A stretch of DNA of 37,892 nt from the NCBI GenBank assembly GCA_964625145.1, contig CAZVAQ010000017.1:1-37892 (forward strand), written 5' to 3'. A program made the translations under genes and the position numbers. Below, in pieces: positions 31,149 to 37,892 of this stretch (position 1 is the stretch's first letter; the number at the start of each line of letters is the position of its first letter). This DNA comes from CAYTRP01 sp964625145 (GTDB lineage: Bacteria; Sumerlaeota; Sumerlaeia; SLMS01; JAHLLQ01). The notes under the pieces were generated by a model. The model saw only the letters and a list, made by a program, of their open reading frames with translations, did no database searches and had not been told where the DNA came from.

Positions 31149-31177
31149 GAGAGTTCCGGGTTCCGAGCTAGCTAAAG

Positions 31178-31202
31178 GGAGCTTGGGCATGCGTGCCCGG
31201 GC
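31178..31202 (+). repeat. REP-like hairpin, copy C
   Basis: GGAG with stem CTTGGGCA / TGCCCGGG and a TGCG loop, 29 bp after the YmdB stop. Copies A and B are at 8600 and 13834. Confidence 0.65.
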
Positions 31203-31247
31203 GAGGTCCCAGGTTTCCCTGTCCCAAATCCCGCCCCTCTGTTTTTC

Positions 31248-31267
31248 CCGTGTAAACTGCTACACGG
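31248..31267. promoter_or_regulatory. Inverted repeat in an AT-rich promoter region before the hybrid kinase
   Basis: CCGTGTA-AACTGC-TACACGG, 7-bp perfect arms, followed by an AT-rich tract with a run of seven adenines (31278-31284). It lies about 90-110 bp upstream of the kinase start. Operator function is inferred only. Confidence 0.4.
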
Positions 31268-31357
31268 AAATCGTGCAAAAAAAGATACTACTTGTAAAAG
31301 CACACGGGCCGTGACAGCGATTTGGGCGACGCTGGGGTGAAGGATCGGGTCAGTTCG

Positions 31358-32911
31358 ATGGGCAACACACAGGGTGGCACGGACGGGGCGCATCGCGCGC
31401 CCGGGGATGGGGTATTTGATACCCTGGGGATTGCGCTGGCGGAGATCGAGTCTACGGGGGCAACGCGGCGGCTGAACGCGCGCATGCGGGCGCTGCTGGA
31501 CGTGGCGGAGGGGGAGCTCCCCGGCAACCTGTGCTCGTTCCTCCCAGCGGCGAGCGCCCGGGCCCTGAAGCATACGCTGGTGTGCGTGATGGGGGGAGCC
31601 TCCTGCGAGCAGGACACGGAGTTGGTCCTCTCCTCGGGCCGACGCGTTCCGATCCGCCTGTCGTTCTCGCCCTATACGGCCAATGGTGCCGCCTGTGTGC
31701 TGGTCGCGGCCATTCCGCTGGAGGCGTATCGCGAGGCGGCGGTGGCGGCTCACACGCGGCAGAACGAAGCGCGGCGGCTGGAGAGCCTAGGCATGATGGC
31801 CGGGGGCATCGCGCATGACTTCAACAATTTGCTGGTCGGGGTGGTCGGCGGGTTGTCTTTGGCGGAATCGGATCTGCCGCTGGATTCCGGCGCGCGGGAG
31901 CACCTGCGGCTGGTGGCGCGGACGGCGCAGCGCATGGAGGCGTTGACGCAGCAGATGCTGGCCTTCTCCGGCCATGGACATGTCACCATGGAGGCGGTGG
32001 ATTTGTCGGCGTTGGTTGCCGAGCAGCGCGCGCGGCTGGAGGATCTTGCGCTGGAACACCGGTGCCGCCTGCGACTGATGACCAGCCGGAACCTGCCGCT
32101 GGTGATGGGCGACCGCTTTCAACTGGCGCAGGTGCTGTTCGGGTTGGTCGCCAATGCGTGCGAGGCCATGGAGCCAGCGGGTGGGGAAGTCGTCGTGCGG
32201 ACGCGCGTTGTGACCATGCGCCAGCATGAATTGGCGCGGTACCTGCCGCCGGAGCCGCGCAGCGACGGGGAGTATGTGGTGCTGGAAGTGATGGACGATG
32301 GGCCGGGCGTGAAGGCGGACGTGCGGGAGAAGATCTTCGATCCCTTCTACACGACGCACGAACCCGGTCGCGGACTGGGCCTGGCCGCGGCGATGGGCAT
32401 CGTGCGTGGCCATCGCGGTTTCATCGGGATGGATGGCGGGTCCGGCGGCGGCGCGATCTTTCGCGTCGGGCTTCCCGCGCGGACGGAGGGGCGAATCTCG
32501 ACGCTGCTCGACGACAGCGGCGCGGACGAGATGACGCCCGGCACCGGCGTTGTGCTGATCGTGGATGACGAGGCGATGGTGCGCCACGTGGCGCGCTCGA
32601 TCCTGGTGCGCGCGGGCTACGAGGTGATCGAGGCGGCCGATGGGATCGAGGCCATCGAGCTTGCGGAGGCCAACGCCGCGCGCGTGTCGCTGGTGGTGCT
32701 GGACCTGAGCATGCCGCGCATGGGCGGGCGGGAGGCCTTTGCCGAGCTGCGCGGGCGCTATCCGCACCTGCCGGTGTTGCTCATGAGTGGCTACCCGGAG
32801 GCGGAGGCGTGCGTGGGGTTCCGGCGTCGCGACCTGGCGGGCTTCCTGCAGAAGCCCTTCCGCGCGGAGACATTGCGCAAGGCGGTTGAGGAGATTGTGC
32901 CGGTCCTGTGA
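31358..32911 (+). CDS. Soluble hybrid histidine kinase with C-terminal receiver
   Basis: A 517-residue protein with no membrane helix. An N-terminal PAS-like sensor region (about 20-125, LNARMRALLDVAEGELPGNL), then a HisKA helix with the phospho-acceptor His in GGIAHDFNNLLVG (H153), the N box VANACEAM, G boxes DDGPGVK and GRGLGLAAAMG (HATPase, about 200-375), and a receiver (about 395-517) with VDDEA, LDLSMPRMGG and a lysine in LQKPF. The start ATG 31358 is preferred; a TTG 12 codons upstream and GTG at 31337 are also in frame. No output domain: the receiver probably passes phosphate to a further protein, or acts as a sink. The stand-alone receiver at 34383 is a possible partner, by proximity only. 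Confidence 0.9.
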   Translation: MGNTQGGTDGAHRAPGDGVFDTLGIALAEIESTGATRRLNARMRALLDVAEGELPGNLCSFLPAASARALKHTLVCVMGGASCEQDTELVLSSGRRVPIRLSFSPYTANGAACVLVAAIPLEAYREAAVAAHTRQNEARRLESLGMMAGGIAHDFNNLLVGVVGGLSLAESDLPLDSGAREHLRLVARTAQRMEALTQQMLAFSGHGHVTMEAVDLSALVAEQRARLEDLALEHRCRLRLMTSRNLPLVMGDRFQLAQVLFGLVANACEAMEPAGGEVVVRTRVVTMRQHELARYLPPEPRSDGEYVVLEVMDDGPGVKADVREKIFDPFYTTHEPGRGLGLAAAMGIVRGHRGFIGMDGGSGGGAIFRVGLPARTEGRISTLLDDSGADEMTPGTGVVLIVDDEAMVRHVARSILVRAGYEVIEAADGIEAIELAEANAARVSLVVLDLSMPRMGGREAFAELRGRYPHLPVLLMSGYPEAEACVGFRRRDLAGFLQKPFRAETLRKAVEEIVPVL

Positions 32912-32935
32912 TTGTGTGCACACGCCGCCGGGAAC

Positions 32936-33772
32936 CTATCCCCCGTTGCGCAGCCGGTCGCGCACGGTGCGTTCAAAGCGGGTCAGTTGATCCTGCAACT
33001 CGCTGATGCGGCGCAGCATCTCGGTTTCCGTGCACTCGATACGCCGGGCGCGGGCTTCCTCGATGATTTGCACCTTCTCCAGGTTGCTGATCACGACGGC
33101 GATGAACAGGTTCACCACGAGAAACACCGCGAAGACGATGAAGCTGGAGAAGAAGACCCAGGAGAGGGGGACGTGGTCCTTCACATGGTCGTGCACGTCC
33201 ACCCAACCGTCCAGCGTGAGGATCTCGAACAGTGTCATGACCGAGCGGGAGAGGCTTCCCCAGTTTTCGGGGTCGTATTCGTGGAACAGGTGATAGCCAA
33301 ACACGCCGTACACATAGAGGATCATGCCGAGCAGCAGGACGATGTAGCACAGCGACGGGAGCGAGCGCATCATCGTGGAGATGATGAGGCGCAATTCCGG
33401 GACGATCGACATGAGGCGCATCACGCGCAGCAGGCGGGCGCTGCGCGCGACCATGGCAAACGGGCCGACCGCGGGGATGAGCGAGAGGGCTACGATGGAA
33501 AAGTCGAAGAGGTTCCACCCATCGCGAAAGAACCGCCACCACGCGGGAACAAATGCGACCAGGCGAATGGTGATCTCGATGACGAAGAGGACCTGGATGA
33601 TGGTGTCGAGCGTGTGAAAGAGCGAGCGGTGCCCGGCCATGATCGCGGCATTGGTCTCCACGCCCATCAGGACGGCGGTGAAGGTGATCAGGCCGACGAT
33701 GAAGTTTTGGAAGGTATCGTTTTCGGCGATGCGATGGCAGAGGGCGGGTATGCCGCGGGGCCGGTCACTCAT
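32936..33772 (-). CDS. Single-domain voltage-gated cation channel (NaChBac/CavMr type)
   Basis: A 278-residue six-helix channel subunit of the bacterial voltage-gated sodium/calcium channel family, functional as a tetramer in the inner membrane. S4 has R110, R113, R116 and R119 in VARSARLLRVMRLMSIV; S2 has E65 as counter charge. The pore loop FEILTLDGWVD (183-192 area) places D188, G189 and D192 in the selectivity filter, in contrast to TLESW in NaChBac and NavAb. A C-terminal coiled coil (about 235-275, IIEEARARRIECTETEML) is as in NavAb. The start ATG overlaps the rbfA stop by 8 bp, so translation is coupled. From the glycine in the filter I infer calcium preference, as found for CavMr of Meiothermus ruber. 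Confidence 0.93.
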   Translation of the reverse strand: MSDRPRGIPALCHRIAENDTFQNFIVGLITFTAVLMGVETNAAIMAGHRSLFHTLDTIIQVLFVIEITIRLVAFVPAWWRFFRDGWNLFDFSIVALSLIPAVGPFAMVARSARLLRVMRLMSIVPELRLIISTMMRSLPSLCYIVLLLGMILYVYGVFGYHLFHEYDPENWGSLSRSVMTLFEILTLDGWVDVHDHVKDHVPLSWVFFSSFIVFAVFLVVNLFIAVVISNLEKVQIIEEARARRIECTETEMLRRISELQDQLTRFERTVRDRLRNGG

Positions 33773-34142
33773 CGTCGCCTTCGTCGTTGTCGGATGCCGG
33801 GGGCAGGTTCTCGGCCAGGAGCTGCTCGATGCGGCTGGCGCGGGCCTCGGTGGCGTCGTACTCGAACGTCAACGCGGGGGTGCGGCGCAGGTTGAGCTCG
33901 CGGCTCAGCGATGTGCGCAGAAAACCCGCGGCGCTCTCCAGGGCGTCCAGGGTCTGGTCGATGGAGTCGTCGTCGTCGGGCATCTGGCTGAAGTAGATGC
34001 GCGCGTCGGACAGATCCGGCGCGGTCTTCACCCCGGTGATGGAGAAGATGACCGGCATGCGGGGGTCGCGGAGCTTGTTTTGGATGACTTCCGCCAGGAT
34101 GGTGCGGATGCTTTCTTCGATTCGCTGGAGCCGGTGGGTCAT
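33765..34142 (-). CDS. rbfA: Ribosome-binding factor A
   Basis: A 125-residue KH-fold protein that matures the 5' end of 16S rRNA in the 30S subunit. HRLQRIEESIRTILAEVIQ, the KLRDPRMPVIFSITGVK block, DLSDARIYFSQMPDDD and AGFLRTSLSRELNLRRTPALTF, split, are typical. The ATG at 34142 is family-consistent; the longer frame upstream is not supported. The acidic tail (NLPPASDNDEGDDE) is long. Its stop lies inside the channel gene. infB and truB, common partners, are not adjacent. Confidence 0.92.
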   Translation of the reverse strand: MTHRLQRIEESIRTILAEVIQNKLRDPRMPVIFSITGVKTAPDLSDARIYFSQMPDDDDSIDQTLDALESAAGFLRTSLSRELNLRRTPALTFEYDATEARASRIEQLLAENLPPASDNDEGDDE

Positions 34143-34313
34143 GATCGTGTTCCGTGGGGGGTGGTGTGGCAGGCGCGGTCCGTTGACGATGAGAAAGGGG
34201 TGCGCGGTGAATTCGGCGCAACGATGACTTTGACGGGGGAGGGGGCGATGGTGGGGAAATTCCAAGGGTGGCGAGGGGGTTGCAGAGTGCGCGATACTCG
34301 CATTGCCAATGCA

Positions 34314-34336
34314 CAAGTGCCGCACTCCAAAGCCGC
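34314..34336 (-). repeat. GGAGTGCGGC repeat, second copy
   Basis: On the minus strand GCGGCTTTGGAGTGCGGCACTTG, matching the copy at 16790-16813 with a few changes. It lies between the divergent rbfA and receiver genes; the rest of that 240-bp gap shows no further element I can name. Confidence 0.6.
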
Positions 34337-34382
34337 GCAGAATTGGTGATGGCAGGTTCAGATTCATGGCCCGGAGGAGCCA

Positions 34383-34745
34383 ATGGCCAGGGTGCTCGTC
34401 GTTGAAGACAATCCCGTGAACATGATGCTGATGCGAAAGATGCTCGAGTATCTGGGGCATGAGGTGGCGGAGTGCGACGACGGGGCGGAGGCGGTGTCGG
34501 TCGTCGTGAGCGGCGGCGTTGACGTTGTGTTGATGGATTGTCAGTTGCCGGGGATGGACGGGTTGTCGGCCACGCGCGCCATCCGGCTAGCCGGTTTGAC
34601 CGTGCCGGTGATCGCCGTGACGGCGGAATCGATCATCGACCGCCCGGATCGATTCCACGAGGCGGGGATGGACGCTGTCCTGTCGAAGCCGGTGATCATG
34701 AGCGAGTTGGGCGAGGTGTTGGAGAAGTTGGACAGGGGGGATTGA
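34383..34745 (+). CDS. Stand-alone response regulator (receiver domain)
   Basis: A 120-residue CheY-like receiver with no output domain. Acidic pair E8-D9, phospho-acceptor D52 (LMDCQLPGMDG), conserved Thr at 80 (AVTAES) and Lys at 102 (LSKP). GGAGG 5 nt before the ATG supports the start. It may accept phosphate from the hybrid kinase at 31358-32911 or from another system. The sequence NPVNMMLMRKMLEYLGH is typical of receivers detached from hybrid kinases. Confidence 0.93.
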   Translation: MARVLVVEDNPVNMMLMRKMLEYLGHEVAECDDGAEAVSVVVSGGVDVVLMDCQLPGMDGLSATRAIRLAGLTVPVIAVTAESIIDRPDRFHEAGMDAVLSKPVIMSELGEVLEKLDRGD

Positions 34746-35043
34746 CGGGCGTGCCGTGTCGCCCCCGCAAGGGGGGCTTGGAATCTCTTCGCATCTCACA
34801 AGGGGTTTCGCTTCGCTTCACCCGCGTCCATTCGAATGCCGCCCTATGGGCTGGGCCTTTCCAGAACAGTTTGGCGATGCCGGCAATGATCAGGACGATT
34901 CGAAAGAGAATGAGCACCGTGCGCAGTCGCGGGAGCTGCCTCTCGGGAACACTGAGTATGATGTTGCCGGGAGATGGGATGCGGGCAATGTTCTCCCGGA
35001 GGGTCCGGGCGCGAGGGAATGAAGTGGATGCTTGTTGAGTCAT
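34696..35043 (-). CDS. Doubtful small membrane protein
   Basis: A 115-residue frame with one hydrophobic segment (VLILFRIVLIIAGIAKLFW) that starts 15 bp after the upstream gene's stop. It overlaps the 3' end of the receiver gene by 50 bp, has no ribosome site, and its last 45 residues look like non-coding sequence. If it is false, 34746-35058 is a 313-bp region with no visible gene. Confidence 0.2.
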   Translation of the reverse strand: MTQQASTSFPRARTLRENIARIPSPGNIILSVPERQLPRLRTVLILFRIVLIIAGIAKLFWKGPAHRAAFEWTRVKRSETPCEMRRDSKPPLRGRHGTPVNPPCPTSPTPRPTRS

Positions 35044-35058
35044 TCGACTTCAGACCCT

Positions 35059-35934
35059 TCAGCCCTCATTCATATGCTTCACTTCAACGCGCATCCTTGA
35101 CTTCTCCGGCGGGACTCGGTTGAGCATGTCGCACATCAACAGGCTGGCCGCCACCGTTGCAATCGGAGGAAGGAGGAAGAAGCTGAACGGAATCAACAGA
35201 CAGGGAAGGCCGAAGCCGACCGCAAAGGTGTGCTGGCCGCGCAGCCAGGTCCACTTGGCATCGATGGTGATGCCGCGGCGATCCAGTGGGACACCGAAGG
35301 CCTCAAGCGTCAGGAACCGCGCCTGCAGGTATGCATTCAACAGCAAGGCCACAATCCATCCGACGAACGGTATCAATCCGATCAACAGCACGATGGCAAA
35401 GCGCGGCAACACGATCAGCAGGCGCTTCAGCGTCCCCAGGATCGACAGCCAGATGCCGGTCAGGAATGGCGTGTCATTGCGGGCCCACAGCTCCGGCCGG
35501 CCGCGCAGTTGCTCGCGCTCGATGGCGGCGCTGGCCGCTTCGTGAAACGGCGAACCAATGATCATCGCGACAATGAAGAAGATGAGCAATCCGCCCACGA
35601 TGAGCACCAACGCCAGGAACACGCGCCACAAGTAGCCCAGCGATTGTCCGAGAAACGTGTAGTCCAGCGGAACGAAGGACGCCAGCCACGGAAAGACCAA
35701 CCAGAACGCGATGACATACACGAGCGGCGTCAGCACGAACAGGTTGATCACCCACGGCGCCAGGCACAGCAGCAGCACGCGCGGATGCGTGAAGATGTAG
35801 CCGATGGCGCGCAGGGGAGCGAAGAGCCCCTCGCGCCAACTCAACGGCGGCGCCGCGGAGATCAAGTCCAGGAATGCTTGCTCGTGGGCCTTCAGGGGCA
35901 TCGCTTGCCGGCACGCGTCTAGCAGGATGGACAT
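35059..35934 (-). CDS. EI24/CysZ-like membrane protein
   Basis: A 291-residue protein with about six hydrophobic segments. After an N-terminal cytoplasmic stretch, LFAPLRAIGYIFTHPRVLLL and the following segments match the EI24 (CysZ-related) family; the region SPFHEAASAAIEREQLRG is typical of the family between helices. CysZ is a sulfate permease, but many EI24 proteins have no known substrate, and no cys gene is adjacent. ATG at 35934. The gap to the aminotransferase is about 42 bp, on the same strand. Confidence 0.85.
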   Translation of the reverse strand: MSILLDACRQAMPLKAHEQAFLDLISAAPPLSWREGLFAPLRAIGYIFTHPRVLLLCLAPWVINLFVLTPLVYVIAFWLVFPWLASFVPLDYTFLGQSLGYLWRVFLALVLIVGGLLIFFIVAMIIGSPFHEAASAAIEREQLRGRPELWARNDTPFLTGIWLSILGTLKRLLIVLPRFAIVLLIGLIPFVGWIVALLLNAYLQARFLTLEAFGVPLDRRGITIDAKWTWLRGQHTFAVGFGLPCLLIPFSFFLLPPIATVAASLLMCDMLNRVPPEKSRMRVEVKHMNEG

Positions 35935-35976
35935 CCAACCGCTGTCAGCCCATCACGCCGCAACCGGGCAGGGCGG

Positions 35977-37152
35977 TCAAGCGCGGGAACCATCGCCGCG
36001 GCGCTGAAGTTCCGCCGCGACCCGCGCGATTTCGCGAGCGCCATGCGCATGCACGGTGGTTGCCACCATCCATCCGGCATCCAGGCCGTACAATCCGCCG
36101 GGATGAAGCAGCACGCCGTGGAGCTCCACGAGACGGATGGCCAACTCCTCCTCGCGCCCGTGCCATGAATCGTTCGTGCGCAACAGCGCATAGATTCCGC
36201 CATCCGGCTCGGGAATTTTCATCCCAGCGTCACTTGCCTCCGCGAGAAACTCCCGCATGCGCACGCGGTAGATCGCCGCCAGCCGCTGCACTTCGGCCTC
36301 GCCATCGCTCATCAACATCGGCAACGCGCCTTGCACCGCGTCGTTCACGGGCAGAAACGTGTCGGACAAGTATTCCAAGGCATTCAACAATCCATCGCGC
36401 CGTTTCGGATCGCCTTCGACAACCATCCACCCTGCCTTGAGACCCGGCAAGGCGAGGCGCTTTGACAAGCCGTTCATCGTGATCGTCAGTGGCGGATCGT
36501 GCTTCGATGGACGCGGCACGTCGTCCACTGCGTGCAACACATCGCGAAAGACCTCATCGAAGACGATGGCCAGGTCATGCTTCCGCGCGATGGCGCAGAG
36601 TGCGTTCATCTCGTGCGCGCTCACCACATGCCCCGTCGGATTGTGGGGCGACACCAGGACCAACACACGCGTTGCGGGCGTAATCTGGAATGCGACCTCG
36701 TCCGGATCAATGGACCAACGATTGCCATCGTGCGCCAGATGATACCGCCGCACTCCGCAGCCGGCCACGCGCGCGAGATCACTAAACAGCGGATAGGTGG
36801 GAGTTGGGCACAACACCTCGCCGCGCTCCGCCAACAGGCGAAACGCATAGTAATAGGCCATGCTCGTCCCGGGCGTCAGGATCACCTGACCAGCAGTGCA
36901 GGCACCACCATGCCAACGCGCGACCGCTTCCCGCGCCGCCAACCGCCCGCGCGCATCGGGTCGATACACAGTAGTGTCACGCAGGCCACCAAGCATTGCG
37001 CGCTCCACCAACGCCGGATCGCACACGATGCCATGTTCATGCGGGTTCGCCGTGACCAAATCCACAATCGGCAATCCCGCCTCACGCCGCCGGGCGATGG
37101 CGAGTGAGAGATCGCTGGGGTGGGGGGTGGACCAGTCGGGGAGGAGGGGCAC
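35977..37152 (-). CDS. Pyridoxal-phosphate-dependent class I/II aminotransferase
   Basis: A 391-residue fold-type I aminotransferase. PLP-binding Lys231 in NGLSKRLALPG, NPTG (171-174), D199 in VFDEVF, Y120 in PTPTYPLF and GTSMAYYYAF (95-104) are visible. The substrate cannot be set; a broad-specificity aspartate, aromatic or alanine type is likely. The start is GTG at 37152 (MPLLPDWSTPHPSDL) with no ribosome site. The second vapBC lies immediately upstream on the same strand, 30 bp away. Confidence 0.9.
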   Translation of the reverse strand: MPLLPDWSTPHPSDLSLAIARRREAGLPIVDLVTANPHEHGIVCDPALVERAMLGGLRDTTVYRPDARGRLAAREAVARWHGGACTAGQVILTPGTSMAYYYAFRLLAERGEVLCPTPTYPLFSDLARVAGCGVRRYHLAHDGNRWSIDPDEVAFQITPATRVLVLVSPHNPTGHVVSAHEMNALCAIARKHDLAIVFDEVFRDVLHAVDDVPRPSKHDPPLTITMNGLSKRLALPGLKAGWMVVEGDPKRRDGLLNALEYLSDTFLPVNDAVQGALPMLMSDGEAEVQRLAAIYRVRMREFLAEASDAGMKIPEPDGGIYALLRTNDSWHGREEELAIRLVELHGVLLHPGGLYGLDAGWMVATTVHAHGAREIARVAAELQRRGDGSRA

Positions 37153-37182
37153 GATTAAGATTGTCTACAGCAATCTGAAAGA

Positions 37183-37644
37183 TCAGTCCGGCAACTTCAA
37201 CTCTGCCAGGTGAACCACTCGAAGATCACCAACTGGTGTCATCCGCTTGTCATGTGTCAGGAAGTAGTGAGATCCATGCCCGAGTGCGGTCGCCAAGTGA
37301 ATCGCATCCGGAGTGCGGAGAGAGGGATGCACGGCTCGAAGATGGGCGCCACGGCGAAGGATGGATTCAGATATGGGCACAAAAGTCATGCGAGAGGAAG
37401 AGTAGAGGGCCTCATAGCGATCCAGGAGATCCTCGTCCCCCATCCGTTTGGGCAGCACAAGGGTTTCAAGGATTGATAGCTGGCTGGTGGTTGCCTTGAT
37501 GGCCTCAGCCTTGATCCCAACCCACAACTGTCGTAGTGCATGTTGCAGTGGAGTGTAGCCCTCAACCATATAGATCAGGATGCAGCTGTCCAGATAGACA
37601 ACTTCTCCTTCTTGGAGCGTCAGTCCCCCAACCCTCAATCCCAC
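37183..37644 (-). CDS. vapC: VapC-type PIN-domain toxin (second pair)
   Basis: A 153-residue PIN ribonuclease. Metal-binding acids D19 (VVYLDSC), E60 (SILETLVLP), D113 (TPDAIHLATA) and D132 (THDKRM). The start is GTG at 37644: GAGGAG lies 8 nt upstream, and the gene overlaps the antitoxin stop by 10 bp. The first 15 residues (MGLRVGGLTLQEGEV) are longer than in many PIN toxins, but no start codon fits closer to the domain. Confidence 0.9.
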   Translation of the reverse strand: MGLRVGGLTLQEGEVVYLDSCILIYMVEGYTPLQHALRQLWVGIKAEAIKATTSQLSILETLVLPKRMGDEDLLDRYEALYSSSRMTFVPISESILRRGAHLRAVHPSLRTPDAIHLATALGHGSHYFLTHDKRMTPVGDLRVVHLAELKLPD

Positions 37645-37877
37645 GCATTTCGCTCCTCTTCCAGATACGCCTCGAGTTCCTCGCTCGTCCTGAAGGACCG
37701 GCGCTCAGGAGGCAGCGGAGCATCCATAATCGCGTCCATCGGGTCGTCACCGGGCGGCACAACCCGAGACATTGGCTTCAACAAGACCTGAACGCTGTCC
37801 CCCTCATGGAGGCGGGAATCCACTACCTCCAGCCGCCCCCCCGGCAGTACCGTGGTTGTCAACTCAATCGTCTCCAT
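37635..37877 (-). CDS. vapB: AbrB/MazE-like antitoxin (VapB type)
   Basis: An 80-residue protein beginning METIELTTTVLPGGRLEVVD and then LHEGDSVQVLLKP, resembling a swapped-hairpin strand pattern, with a Pro-rich middle and an acidic helical tail (FRTSEELEAYLEEERNAWD) that would cap the toxin. AGGAGG 7 nt before the ATG is a strong ribosome site. Stop overlaps the VapC start. Complete within the window, 15 bp from the right edge. Confidence 0.85.
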   Translation of the reverse strand: METIELTTTVLPGGRLEVVDSRLHEGDSVQVLLKPMSRVVPPGDDPMDAIMDAPLPPERRSFRTSEELEAYLEEERNAWD

Positions 37878-37892
37878 CGTCGCCCCTCCTCA

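Noticed and set aside
1..37892. tRNA or rRNA genes
   Set aside because: I looked for the conserved GGTTCGANTCC-type T-arm with a nearby acceptor stem and for rRNA landmarks and saw none that I could support; a covariance-model search would be decisive.

Overview
The window reads as a chromosomal stretch from a GC-rich, Gram-negative bacterium. Support for this comes from lipobox signal peptides, an RND/HlyD-type periplasmic adaptor, ArnT-like and GDP-fucose genes, and dense protein-coding sequence with many 1-26 bp gene overlaps. Several features are ones I associate with genomes of uncultivated lineages such as Sumerlaeota, Planctomycetota or Verrucomicrobiota: heptamer tandem repeats and REP-like hairpins between genes, GT-C membrane glycosyltransferases, and many small toxin-antitoxin pairs. 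I cannot fix the phylum from sequence alone. I saw no rRNA, tRNA, CRISPR array, insertion sequence or prophage.

Layout, left to right. 1-1111: the N-terminal part of GDP-L-fucose synthase and panD, both on the minus strand, separated by a terminator. 1213-4183: a lower-GC accessory island on the minus strand. It holds an unnamed toxin-antitoxin-like pair whose large protein looks like an ADP-ribosyltransferase fold, a hypothetical membrane-anchored protein, and a HigB/HigA module. The HigA is fused to an ImmA-type metallopeptidase, and the module has a clear palindromic operator over its promoter. 4188-8590: a lipoprotein, then a plus-strand run of family-5 solute-binding lipoprotein, one OppB-type permease and a QueC-like PP-loop ATPase. 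8631-13644: hemW, a small membrane protein, a GT-C glycosyltransferase and a HlyD-type adaptor lipoprotein. 14296-16765: an AlgI/AlgJ-like polysaccharide O-acetylation pair. 16999-19429: vapBC, a DoxX-like membrane protein and rsgA.

19430-19994 is a 565-bp gap rich in DnaA-box-like 9-mers next to an AT-rich stretch, and is a candidate replication origin. 19995-26502 (plus) carries a secreted coiled-coil protein, rlmN, folC, an ArnT-like glycosyltransferase and a DPM-like GT2. 26556-30094 (minus) carries a TrmJ-type methyltransferase, serS, a FmdB zinc-ribbon protein and dinD, which contains a 30-bp perfect palindrome. 30357-32911 (plus) carries a YmdB phosphoesterase and a hybrid histidine kinase. 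32936-34142 (minus) holds rbfA overlapping a single-domain voltage-gated cation channel whose filter (TLDGWVD) suggests calcium selectivity. The right end holds a stand-alone response regulator, a CysZ/EI24-like membrane protein, a class I aminotransferase and a second vapBC pair.

Themes. Envelope glycan work is spread over the window (fucose synthase, two GT-C enzymes, one GT2, AlgI/AlgJ-like pair). Housekeeping RNA and ribosome genes (rsgA, rlmN, trmJ, serS, rbfA) are interleaved with accessory modules. Four toxin-antitoxin-type pairs occur in 38 kb. Two families of hairpin repeats and one family of heptanucleotide repeats sit at gene borders and in places run into coding sequence.
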